Source of the DNA: Salvia splendens
Taxonomy: Eukaryota > Streptophyta > Magnoliopsida > Lamiales > Lamiaceae
Direction: 5' to 3'
DNA: 64,000 nucleotides
Assembly (NCBI RefSeq): GCF_004379255.2
Contig: NC_056040.1
Span: 28,362,852 to 28,426,851 of the forward strand
The notes under the pieces are model-generated. The model worked only from the letters and a program-made list of their open reading frames with translations, searched no databases and was not told the origin of the DNA. Within the stretch, counting starts at the first letter, position 1; each line of letters opens with the position of its first letter. Position numbers and translations under genes: made by a program. This document shows positions 43,198 to 55,900 of this stretch, piece by piece.

Positions 43198-46100
43198 AGT
43201 TAGTATGCCTTGAATCAATATAGATTATGTTTCCTAATTGGGATAGGATTATGTTTCCGAATTAGGATAGGATCTCATGTGTGTCTATTTATATGGGAGT
43301 AGAGCACATAATTCTGTAATCAGACATCTGAATCGGATAGGATCTCATGTGTGCCTATTTATATGGGAGTAGAGCACATAATTCTGTAATAAAAAATCTG
43401 AAATTTGTAGCCATAATCCGAAAACAATATGAATAATATTTGTTCTCCGCTTCTGCCCGTGGACGTAGCCAACAACATGGGTGAACCACGTAAATTTGTG
43501 TCTTCTTTACGTTTCTGTTTACCTCGATTGCACAATTGCTCTATTCTGTCACAACAAACTGGTATATAGAGCCTGTTTTTTGAATTAGGGTTTTGAATTC
43601 CGCTTCTGTTAGGGTTTCTGTGTTAATCGATTAAGATGTCCGCTCTGAACGTGAAGGTCGACAAATTTACTAGGGAGAAATACTTTCGATCTATGGCAGA
43701 TCAAGATGCGATCTTTGCTGAAGCAGCAAGGGTTGTTGGCGCCGCTAACTGCAAAAGGAAAGGCGAAAAAGGCATACGAGAAGGATGATGAGTGGGTAAC
43801 CCTAGATGAAAAGGCTCACTCGACAACCATGTTGTGCCTGTCTGACGATGTTATCATCAAAGTCGCTGATCAGGAAACTGCGGCTGCCCTCTGGACGAAG
43901 TTGGAGAGTCTATACATGACGAAGTCTCTAACAAATAAGTTGCTCTTGAAGCAACGTCTGTTTCGAGTACGCATGCAGGAAGGTACGCCCCCTCGGGACC
44001 ATCTGGAAAATCTGAACAAAATTTTGCTGAATTTGCGTATGTTGAAGTTAAAGTAGAAGATGAGGATGGTGCTTTAATTCTGTTAGTTTCTTTGCCTGAA
44101 TCGTATGAGAATTTCGTTGAGTCTTTTATGACTGGGAAAGAAACTCTGTCTCTGGAAGATGTTCGATCTGCTCTCCACATCAGAGAAGATCGAAAACAGA
44201 CCGCTAGTTCAGCCACAGAAAGTCAGGCGTCGGGATTATCTGCAACGGGTACAGGTCAGAAGAAATCTGGAAAGAAGAAGTCGAAATCAAAAGGGGGATC
44301 GAAAGGTTTCCAACCCGGTGACATCTGCAGATATTGTAAAGAACCAGGGCACTGGAAGTATGATTGTCCTAAGAAAAAAAAGAAAGAGGGCAAGAAAGGG
44401 GATGCCAATGGTTCAGCAACTGTGGCAGAAGCTGATGACTCAGACTCTTAAGTAAGCCTGACGTTGGCTGCAGATGACCAGCCACACGACAACGATGTGT
44501 GGATTTTTGACTCAGGAGCATCGTACCATCTGTGTCCGTACTTGGAGTATTTCACCACTTACGAGCAGATAGATTGAGGCAATATTACCATGGCCAACAG
44601 TGTTGTCTGCATGGTGGTTGGCATTGGCTCTATCAGAATAAGGACGCATGACGGGGTGTTCTGCACCTTGAACGATGTCAGGCATGTTCCACAGATGACG
44701 AAAAATCTGATATCTTTGAGTACCTTTGACAGTAAAGGATTCAGCTTTAAAGGTGAAGGTGGAGTAATGCGTATTATGAAAGGTTCGAAGGTGGTTCTGA
44801 CAGCCTTTAAACGAGGTACCTTGTATATTGTGAAAGGTTCCATCGTAATAGGCTCTGCTGATACTGCATCATCCGAGATTTCGGCCGAGAGTATGACAAA
44901 GCTATGGCATATGAGGCTTGGTCACAAGGGGGAACAAGGGATGCAAATTCTGTTAAAGCGTGATTTTCTCTATGGGCATAAAGTGAAGAATCTGGATTTC
45001 TGCGAACACTGTGTTTTTGGGAAGCTTCATCGCAACAAGTTTCCAAAGAAGGCTGTTCATCGGACCAAGAGGACGCTCGATTACATTCACATGGATTGTT
45101 GGGGTCCATCACGTGCTGAATCTATTGGAGGTCACAAGTATTTTGTGTCGATGATTGATGACTACTCGATGATGACTTGGGTGTTCAGGATGAAGCATAA
45201 AGGTGACGCTTTCAAGAAGGTCAAACAGTGGAAACCTTGGTGGAAAATCAGACAGGGAAGAAGATCAAGCGACTGAAAACTGATAATGGTTTGGAATTTT
45301 GTTTGTCTGAGTTGAACGAGTTCAGTAAGAACGAGGGGATTGTTCGCCACCACACTATTAGACTTACACCGCAGCAGAATGGTATTGCAGAATGCATGAA
45401 TCAGACACTGCTGGAAAGAGCGCGATGTATTCTTTTCTAGTCTGGGTTGACTAGGAAGTTTTGGATAGAAGCAGTAAACACGGCGTGTTACCTGATCAAC
45501 CGTGGACCTAACACTGGCATTGACTGCAAGACACCTTATGAGGTATGGTCTGATACACCTGCAGATTACTCGTTGTTGAGAGTTTTTGGAAGTACTTTAC
45601 TATCATGTGAGTGAGGGTAAATTGGAACCAAGAGCTAAGAATGGTGTATTTGTTGGTTATGGAGAAGGAGTTAAGGGGTATAGAATCTGGTCACCTTCGG
45701 AGAATAAAGTTATTCACAGTCGAAATGTGGTGTTTGAAATGTGGTGTTTGATGAGAATTCTATGCTTAACTCAGTTGTAAAGTCTGTCGGTGCAAAGGAT
45801 TCTGGTAGTGTTGATAAACATGTGGAGCTGCAAGTCACTCACAATGAGAGTGAATCACAACTCCAAGGTGGAGTAGATCAACACACCACTGCTGAAACTA
45901 CTGGTTCTGATATCCATCCGGAGGCTCGTCATAGAAGCATTGCTATTGACAGAGCTAGGAGGACAGGTGTGAAGCCTCCGCATAAGTACGGTTTTGAGGA
46001 CATGTTGGCATATGCACTACACCTGTGAGGTGGAAGATGAACCATCCACTACAGAACCATCCAAATACAAGGAAGTTGTTTTGGGTAGTGAGCGTGCTAG

Positions 46101-46775
46101 ATGGCTCGTTGCAATGGGAGAGGAAATGGAATCACTATGGAAAAATATGACTTGGGAGCTGGTTAAACGGCCGAAGGGGAGAAAGGTTGTTACTTGCAAG
46201 TGGATATTCAAGAAGAAAGAGAGGACCAAACATATTGATGTGAGGTATCATTTCTGAAGAATGAGAAGAGAATTGAGGTGAAGAAAGTAGGTACTACTGA
46301 TAATCCTGCTGATATGTTCACCAAGCCGGTCCTGCAGAGCAAGTTTCAACATTGTTTGGACTTGCTTAACGTCATGAGCTGTTAATTGCCCGAGGAGGGC
46401 AAATCTGAGGCAAAGAAGAAGAAGTCTGTTCGTCTGACATTGTAATGATGCATCTGCAAGGGAGAATTCAAGTCAAGGTGGAGATTTGTTAGTATGTCTT
46501 GAATCAGTATAGATTATGTTTCCTGATTGGGATAGGATTATGTTTCCGAATTAGGATATGATCTCATGTGTGCCTATTTATATGGGAGTAAAACACATAA
46601 TTCTGTAATAAGAAATCTGAAATCTGTAGCCATAATCCGAAAACACTCTAAATAATATCTGTTCTTCGCTTCCGCCCGTGGACGTAGCTAACAACGTTGG
46701 TGAACCACGTAAATTTGTGTCTTCTTTTCGTTTCTGTTTACTTCGATTACACAATTGCTCTATTCTGTCACAATA
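43198..46775 (+). mobile_element. Ty1/copia retrotransposon, internally deleted
   Basis: 5' LTR 43198-43556 and 3' LTR 46497-46775 share the sequence from (T)GTTAGTATG to CTGTCACAA(C/T)A. The 5' LTR is longer because of a 70-bp tandem duplication (43265-43334 / 43335-43390). The PBS follows at 43560 (TGGTATATAGAGC, a mutated iMet-tRNA type), and a purine-rich GGTGGAGATT precedes the 3' LTR. Gag, protease, integrase and only the ends of RT-RH are present. The flank ACCCA occurs right of the element and 12 bp left of it, so a clean target duplication is not proven. It sits about 200 bp downstream of the COQ9 stop codon. Confidence 0.85.
43636..46386 (+). pseudogene. copia Gag-Pol with RT domain deleted
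   Basis: From ATG 43636 the frame drifts, then follows LMTKSLTNKLLLKQRLF-type gag (43860-44056), a CCHC knuckle CRYCKEPGHWKYDC (about 44329), the protease WIFDSGASYHLCP (44500), pre-integrase LWHMRLGHKGEQGM (44903), and integrase HMDCWGP.., DDYS, TDNGLEFC and GIAECMNQTLLERARC (45090-45440). The RT starts EEMESLWKNMTWELV and KWIFKKKE (46120-46225) and jumps at once to RTKHIDVRYHF and VGTTDNPADMFTKPV, the end of RNase H. The whole catalytic RT (YVDD) and most of RNase H are therefore deleted. Several stops and shifts add to this. Non-autonomous. Confidence 0.88.
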
Positions 46776-46979
46776 ACCCACTGCACTTCAATTATATACA
46801 GCTAATCCACAAAGAGTTGAAATAATTAACTCCGGTAATCAAACTAGATAAATCACAAATACTCATCCCACATAAGAGGATTGTGAATATATCAGAGATT
46901 AAAAGTTGGTAGTATATAAAATAAAAGAGGAAGAAAAATTAAAAGCAGTAAAATTATTCCTACCACCTTTTCTAAACAG

Positions 46980-49900
46980 TCAACCCTGAAGGATTTTCTT
47001 CACAAAACCTTGCGCAGGACCTCCCATCCCAGCCCTCACTGCTTCTGCCAAATATTTTACCTGCAGATTCAAAGTTAGAAAGCTTCGGATGATGATATTT
47101 GGATTGCTTTCTACATGTACTTGCCGAAATATAAACAAAGAAGATGGGAAATAACAAGCCAACAACAGCTCTTATGATTTCTGTAAAATCTTCCGTTTTA
47201 TTTTTTATTGACAAAAATATTGATTATATATAGCGCCAAATATAATCACCAATTTATTGGAATATTGAAACATCATAAATTAGAGCACAAACTTGGTTTT
47301 ACTCTTAGTTGACTCATTTCACAAAATGCGACTTCTATAGCAGGAAAGTTCTCATGCTAGAGCACATTTAAATTTAATTCAAGTATTGCGAGCAGCACTC
47401 ATGGGGCTACTGGATTATCGGAAAGTTGGTGATTAGACAAATTAATTTCAAGAATTTCTAGCCAAACTTTGGATGTAGCCAGGTTTCCAAACTAATTTCT
47501 TTATAATTGTTACATTCTATTGCGGATTGTCTTATCTTGTCTAGCTAATAGCTATGTGTCTAATGTCTTGCAAAGAGTCCAAACACAATGAGAAAAAAAA
47601 AGGCTTATCTATAACAATTAATAGATGGATTCCAGAACCAATAAACATAGCTTCTACTCATCAATTATTTGAATCTGCTCCAATCATAACTTTCAAAGGA
47701 CTTGCTAGAAACCAAAGTAGGTGATTAGGCTGTCAAGTCACACAGTAAAATAATTCAAAGTGACAGCAACAGCTTAATTCTAACAAGGAACCTGACCTCA
47801 ATCAATGCATGTAGTTATTCGAGTTAATCTAGAAGAACGTTGGGATGCTCTAACTCAGTGAGCTGCTCATTTCTATTTGTCATGTTTCTTAAGCCAAAAT
47901 CATGGAATAAGTACTTCATATTTGAGTTAATACAGTATAGTCCTACTCTCTATCTATATTGCATTTTGTCAATGTACGTAAATAAATAATGAAGATACTG
48001 AATACTGTGACATGATTTCAAGCGAAAAATGGAAAAACAGTATGGGGACTAGGTTTATGCCTAGTATAGACAGGGTGTATAGGTTGGGTCATCCAATTGA
48101 AGAAACATATACAAACACACACACCTCTGCTCGTGGTTCGAACTAAATTATTTAGTTCCAGCAGCAGACAGCCAAATTTGCAATTTTAGTGCATACAAGT
48201 ATACACTTAGGGGTCGTTTGGTTCGGTAGATGGGTATTGCCCACCTTTCGGGCATTGAGATGGGCAGTGCTGCTGATAGTTTTTAATAGGATGTTTGGTT
48301 GTCTTAATGGGTTTTACAGCCCATCTCATTCCTATGTTTGATTGGCCTTTTTAATTTAGATAGTTAGACGAATTTGACCATTCTACCTAGGGTTTTGTTT
48401 TCAATTTGTGAATTAGCAAGCCATATATACATTTGCGCCTCTTTTTTCTACCATTCCCGCTTTATTTCTCTCTGAAGCTCTGCTTTCGCGACGATGGAGG
48501 CGACCGTTCCACACACTTCTCGGCCTGGTCATCGAGCATTTCCAGGTAAGTTTACATAGTTGCGAGAGTTTTTGGGTAATCTGGTTTGATGTGCGGGTAC
48601 ATATGCGTGTCCGTAGGTTTTTTTTTTAGTGTTACTTCTCCTTGCTATGCTTGTTTTCTGGGACATTTTCTGTGATGGTGTCACTTTTTGATATGGATAT
48701 GGTGTTGGTAGTAAGCCAACATTGTTGCTGAAGAGAATGTTATTACACGATGCCATCAACAATATAAAACAATTTCTTTAGATTTACAGAAAATTTTTAT
48801 TTATGTGAATGGGGTTTTATATGCAACTGTATTTTGCAGATTAGTTGTGAAGAATCTTTTTGTGTTGCACTTTGTGTGTGTCGTATGCTTTCACGCTGAT
48901 GTTTTGTATATTTTTTGAATGTTCTGATCACCGGCAGAACGCCAAACCTCTGCACCCAGCATAGGTGGGAGTCAAGGCACTAATGGTTTGTTTTAGCTGG
49001 ATCAGCTTAAATTTCCATACATCAAGCACCTAATATTTGATACCATTAATGCACTTGTCTGTGATGCATCATTTTTTTGCTTTAGGTGGCAGTCAATACC
49101 GTCGTTCAAGCTTCAGAAGGTGTGACTAGGGGTGGCAAATCGTGCGTGTCGGGTCGTTATCGTGTCGACACGATAACGACACGAACACGATAACAACAAA
49201 CACGAACACGACCCGTTAAGAAAACCTCAAACACGAACACGAACACGACACGAAACCCTCAGACACGAACACGACACGAACACGACACGAACCCATTAAC
49301 GACACGAACCAATTCGGGTCAACACGACACGATAACAACACGTACACGAGATGACACGATAACGACTCGATAACAACACGACCTGATAACGGTTAAACCT
49401 ATTAAAAATGAAAATAATAAGAATTAATAATATTAAAATATTATTTGTTAACGGATAACACGAACACGACACAAACACATATTGTTAACGGATAACACGA
49501 ACCCGACACGAACACGACACGAAATTTTCGTGTCCTTAACGGGTCGACCCGATAAGGACACGAACCCAATAAGCTCTGACCCAAACCCATTATTTTCGTG
49601 CCGGTTCGTGTCGTGTTATCGTGTCGTGTCAAAAATTGCCAGCCCTAGGTGTGACCGATCTCGCCGGTCTTGGTCTGACCGCGAAGAGGTGGTGCTAGTA
49701 GCCGCTTTGATGGATTTGGTTGCTACAGGATGGAAATCCGATAATGGATTCCGAGGTGGTTACGCGAACAAGATAGAGGACTGGATGAGGGACGAGTTCC
49801 CAACTACCGATATAAGGGCGAATCCACACATTCAATCAAAGATATCAACTTGGAAAAAGAACTACTACTCACTGACAAACATTCTGGATCGTAGTGGTGC

Positions 49901-52900
49901 TGGATTCAACTTGCATAACGATTTTAAAATTGATTGCTCGGACGATCAATGGGATCAAATTGTGAAGGTATTGATCATTATTGTTGCTTGTATGTCTGGT
50001 TTTATTGATGGGGTTCGGTGTTGCTTTTAACCTTGAATATTTCTACTCATTTTTTTAACACAGCAAGATACCAATGCTCGCACAATGCGTGGTAAGTCTT
50101 GGCCGTTCTGGGAAGACTGGAAAATCATCTTTGGCAAGGACCGGGCTACTGGTGGTTTGGCAGAAGGAGTTGGTGAAGCGGTGACCAGCAACGACGTCGA
50201 TGAGCCGATTGCATCTATTGGGGAGAGTGGCGATTACTACCCAAGCTTTGAGGACTTTCTAGGTTCTGAGCATGTCCAACCCAGTTTCACTAACGATGTT
50301 GAGGATGACACCAGCGCACAAAGTGGGCAGAATGCGGCTGCAGCAGTCCCCGTTCCCAAAAAAACAAAGTGCAAGCGTACTGGCTCTGATGATGACTCTA
50401 GGCTGATCAGCTTGATTGATAAGCTACATGCTGAGACCAATGCACGCCTGGACACACTCTCTGCACGTATCGGCTATGAGATGGATTTGGGGAAATTCAG
50501 GCAAGCGATCTTCCCCCATCTGGAAAACATACCGGAGCTGACTGAGAGTCAGAGGTACGATCTCTGCGACATTATTGGCAAGGAGAACTCGAGGTTGGAG
50601 ATCTTCACTGGTCTTCCTGACGCTAAGAAACCAGGCTACGTCATGCGCATCTTGGAGAAAGAAGCACTCTACTAGAGGGCGGAGACATAAGGCAAATGCA
50701 CTTGCATTTGGACTGACTGGATAATGGGTATTTTGTCTATGGTTTAATTAAGTTCTTTTGGACAATGAAGCTAGTTTTAAGTATTTTATGTAGTATGAAC
50801 ACCCGTCTGTAATTTAAGATCAGCTCTAGCCTTTTGTAACTTTACCATAGCTGATTGTATTTGGGTGTGTAAGACTCGAATTTGCTAAATTATCTACTGC
50901 ACTCTTGGGTATGAATTGTGTAATGCTTGAACAATAGCTTCTTGTTTGATCAATTATAATAATTATTAGAAACAAATTTGGGCATAATATACACTAGTAC
51001 TAACGTTCTGATTCAAACTGGTATTTCACTATGAAGATAAAATCCAAATGCACTCCTCATACCACCATTTTCTTCATTGTCGAAAGAGCTTCGCGTGAGT
51101 ATCTTGCATGCCTCAATCGGAGCCCGGATGAGGAAGTTATGATCATTTTAAGAAAGTCGCGCAATACAAAAAAGAAACACGCGGGTGTGTTTCCACCCCA
51201 AAAACACCCGGTCGGGTGGTTTGTCCGGAATGTGATTATTGAAGATTAGAAATGTTTTATTTTGCTTCTTTTTCACTCTAGTATAAATACTCTTGCTAGG
51301 GTTTATTTCAAACAAGACGTTGAATGATATTGAAAGAACAAAGACTCCATTGTGAGCACCATCTTCATTTTCAAAAATTTATCAAAAGCTCTTGTGGTTG
51401 CATTCCAATCTATTGCCGGGGTTAGGTTGAATGTTAAGGTATGCTTATATATGTGAGCGCAGTTAATGGTATTTGTATTGCTTCCATATTAGTAAAAGAA
51501 AACATGTATTATCTGACACAAATTGACTATCTCTACTACACAAATATTTGCAAACAAAAACATGAAGATCAACTCGAAAGATAGCCAAATGTCATTACAT
51601 ATGCATAGTCAAAATAGTAGTATAAAGCGACAAATAAAACATGGAGTCTCATTCAGCAAATTCGAAATCTAACAAACTAGAACAGCTTCCCTATCACAAT
51701 TCCGAGCAACAATAAAACAAATCCCATCACGACCAACAAGTAATTCATTCGAAAATCAGCACGACAGCGACCACAAATTCCACAAACACTACCGGTGTAA
51801 GGCAGTTTTTTGTTTTTTGTATTATCTGCACAAGACACTTGTTTCGTAGGACGATAAAGCTGAGTCAGCACGTAAGTAGGCTGTTCCCCATTTCCGTGCC
51901 GACTATGGTAGTCATCGCACCATAAAAAAGACCATGAATGCTTTGTATTGGACGGACATTTGTAGTACCAGCGTCCAACATGTACAGCTTCTTTCCCGGC
52001 GCATAACAAAATCATCTTCCCTCCTCCGCATTGACAGTATGGTATCATATCCATTTCTTCAGTTACCGTCGACATTGTGCACCTACAAAAGATCATAAAA
52101 AAACACTTAGATACCCAATTCAAGTATGTTATCAAAAAAGAGTAAACAAGTTATGATCGTATTTATATCAAAGTAATCAAACAATTATTTGGTGTAAGAT
52201 CAGGCAAACACACATTGTTCCACATGGTATTAGCCAACTCATCCCGCATTTGATTCCACTCTGTAGATGGCTCTACTTGATCCACAAAATCAGGGATGGG
52301 AACACCATCCTCGGCATCCAGATCTTGAATAGCAGCATCAACATGCTGTTCAATTGGATCGTTGAGCATTTCACCACGTATGAAATTGTGTAGTAGGACA
52401 AGCCATGATTATACGGATTTGGATTTTAATCGGGTAGAAACTAGCACTCCTTAATATCCCCCATCTCATCTTCAGCACGGCAAAAGCCAGCTCGATAATG
52501 TTACGAGCTCTGGTGTTCCGGAGGTTGAACAATTCTCTTGCATTTTGAGGTCTCTCACTGCCAACACCTCACTCCTTCAAGTGATACCTCACGTTTTTGT
52601 ATGGAGTCAAGAATCCTTCGGAATTTGCGTAGCCATTATCACACAAAAAGTAAGTTCCTAAAACCACAAATGTTGCAACGGAGGGATTGCTCATAAGTTT
52701 TACAAAAAATTTAGAATGAAAGTGGACAATATGAAATTTTAATCAAGGATCATATCAATTAAACCTTTGGTTACACGCAGCCCCCCCCCCTCTAGTAACA
52801 GCGTCCCTAAGCACTCGAGAGTCCCCGGCAGACCCCTCCCACCCTGGTAGAAAATATAAGAATTTCATGTTGCGATCACAGGCAGCAAGTGTATTGGTCG

Positions 52901-55900
52901 CGATTTGGCCCTTCCTTGTCCGATATCGTGGCTTATCCATGCTCCTGACTAATACATTTATATAGGTCCCGTCCAAGGCGCCAATACAACCCTAACACAG
53001 TACACACATTTTCCAATAAAAACCAATGCAAAGGCTATAGCACAAGCACAAGCACCAGAATTGAACTAATAAATGAAGTAATTGTAGTTTACCTTAAAGT
53101 GTTTCCAACACGGGTCTACAAAACTATTGGTTACTGGTTCAGGCTTAGGCAGGAGAATAGTATGGAGTCTGAGTACAGCTTTAAGCACGGCATGCACATA
53201 GTGCGATATGGTTTCACCAGAGCGTTTAAAATCAAAACTAGTTATACGGTTTTTCTTATGGTGGGCTAGAATGCTTAAAAAATAGCTACTTGCTCCTCTA
53301 TTAACACAAATTGACCATCCCGTAGACCACCTTGTTCTTTAAGCAGTATGCACAAACGACCAAATGCATTCCTATCCATGCGTAGGTTGGAAAAGCAGTC
53401 AACATCACTAATTGATACGAGCCTGTTCATATGCATTAGTTGACGAGGTGCCCGGCCTATTAGAGAATACCTAACCCCATGGTGCGTAACACGACGACGT
53501 AAGCGTGCTCTTCTTTTCAAGTATATGTACAGGATGAGAATCGATTAAATACGCAACAAGTTAAGTATGTCTTCCACCATATCGGGAACGCTCAGGTGTA
53601 AACGAAACAATCGGGCCATCACTCGGGGAGAATTTAGGAAAAAACTGCATGCCAACACAGCCAACAACTACATTTCACCCAACTAGCATCACAACAACAT
53701 GATGTTACACTTCACTCATCCAACAAATTACACATCGCACAACTAAATAATGGGCAGCAGATGTATTTTTTTAACAAGCACTTAAGTATTGTACACACAT
53801 ACGCCTTTGATCTAACTCAAGAAAGTGATATAATCATACTGAAAATATTGCTTTGTCAAGTAGTGTGCAAAAATAGCAAATCTATTCAAATCTGAAAAGG
53901 GCGTAGGTTGGAAAATTTTCAAACTGAGATGAGAGGGCTAAATAAAAACAGATCGCAACTATTGTGAACATTTGGTTGCTTTTGATCTGCAGATTCGAAG
54001 ACTTACAGTTCTATACAACGAAGTACCACTCCAATTTTATGTATGTGAACTTCGGGTGTTGGGTGGTACTCGGCTCCACGCAGATGTACTCCTGTGTTCA
54101 GAGTCGACGGTAAGCTAGGGTTTGTACCCCATCACAAGTGAAACGATATAAATAAGTTGGGGAAGAATGAAGCGAGAGAGGTTACTGTGCACTCGCCGTT
54201 CAACGGAGGAATCAACTGTTTTGAAGATCGCCGGCGTGGAGTGCAGTGTTGCTCCAAATCTGAAATGGGCACAAGGTTGGGGAGAAATGATTTCAAATGG
54301 AGGAGCCCATTTGAAATCGTCAATAATGCAAGGCAAAATGAATAATTAGGGACAAGTGCCTGACACATCAATTGAGGTATGATTATAAACCCATGCTGAA
54401 ATGGTGATTCAAAACCGACGATAGTTATGTGAATAGTGCGGGCCTTACGGGCCACCACCGGGCTGTGTGCTACCCATCTCGCCAACCAAACATCTGATTA
54501 AGGGATGATACCCATCTTAATCTGGGTTAATCAGACAAACCAAACGACTCCTTAATATTATGACCCCATAATTCTTGTAATTTCACTACATTGACAGGTG
54601 AAGAGATTTCTTCTTTCTCATCTTTTTTTATTTTCTGTCAACAGTTTCTGCTTCCAACATTTACAGAAGTGGAAAACTTAACGCTACTTCTAAGTTGAGA
54701 TTGAGATTCTGTTTGAGTTTGGCCTAGACCCAATACATACTTTATTCAGCCGTGTATATTCGGAAAATACTCTAATTCAATTTATAATTCTTGCTGGAAA
54801 CTAAGAGATCTATCGAGAAGAGTGAGCTATCAAATATCCCTAAACGAAAAGGCAAGTCGCCTCAGAATTTGGTGTACTTGTGAAGAAAGTTGAATCAAAT
54901 CAATAAGTTAATGTACATGCTTAGCTAAATCAAATATTAACTAAAGAAATAAATTAGAGCTAGTTTCTTTGCCTAAAGAGCAATTTCTGTCCTCCCAGCC
55001 TAGTTTAAGGGTGTTTATGCATGTATGCTGTTCATAGCAATTCCTTTCTCTAGTATTAGTAACAAGATTATGCATTTCTAAGGTAAAGTTTATAAATGTT
55101 TAGAAACGGAAATCAAGTATGAATTTCATGTAGAATAACACGTTCTTAACTTGCTTGAGCGCTTGGGAAATAATATTCCTCACACTTCTAATTAGGTATA
55201 TATGCAAACGTATGCAAATGTAATATGCTATTCAGTGGCATATATATGTTTAACTGAAGCTGGATTCAGGGCCATAATTCAAAACCACGGGAATATTCTA
55301 GGAAGATTTAAAGCTCTAATAAGTAGTTTTGACACTGTTAGATAAAAGAGGCCACGAAGTTTATCATACACACATACACAGCAATGGAAAGTTGATATAA
55401 CTAAAAGGTTAGGAAACACCTCTTCCAAGGAGTTTCCTATACATTCATATACATCTCTTCCTCTGTCAAAAAGAAGCAGCAGCGGAGAGAATATACTACA
55501 CTAAATTGGAATGCTCGTACAACATACTGAGTATTGAGTAATGGGTAATAAGGGCATTTACCCTTTAGAGATAGAGACTGTCAATTGGTTTATTATTGGA
55601 AAACATATATTCAATGGTTGGCATTTAACGCCCTGTTTTTCTCAGAATTTTGTGGAGGATGCAAGATAAGACACTATTGTGAAAAGCAATACAAAAGGCA
55701 GAAGATGACTTGTACTCTGGCATTTGATTGATGAATCCAGGTTCTCTACAACCATATTTCCCAAATATATATTCAGATAATGCCACAAAAGCACAAAAAC
55801 GAGGGAAAATAGAAGGCACCTAAAGAAATATGCAAAAGTCATCTTCAAATGATCAAATGACTGTTTGAGGGCAGTATGATTACCTCTTGAAGTGTCTTTT

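Larger units (their letters stand above)
48210..54551 (+). mobile_element. PIF/Harbinger element with three ORFs (6.3 kb)
   Basis: Left end GGGGTCGTTTGGTTCGG and the reverse complement of the right end (GGAGTCGTTTGGTTTGT) are terminal inverted repeats, with a second match further in (GATGGGTATTGCCC / GATGGGTATCATCCC). TTA flanks both ends (48207-48209, 54552-54554), the canonical Harbinger duplication. It encodes a Myb/SANT ORF on the plus strand, a DDE transposase on the minus strand, and between them a GRF-zinc-finger ORF (minus). The two-protein layout (Myb-like plus transposase in convergent orientation) is the autonomous PIF/Pong design. It lies wholly inside a COQ9 intron. Confidence 0.9.

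Noticed and set aside
43181..46780. ACCCA as target duplication of the copia element
   Set aside because: The right copy is adjacent to the LTR, but the left copy is 12 bp away from it, so I do not count it as a duplication.
49296..49632. Frames over the ACACGA-word region
   Set aside because: They are inside the hAT MITE and reflect its repeated words.
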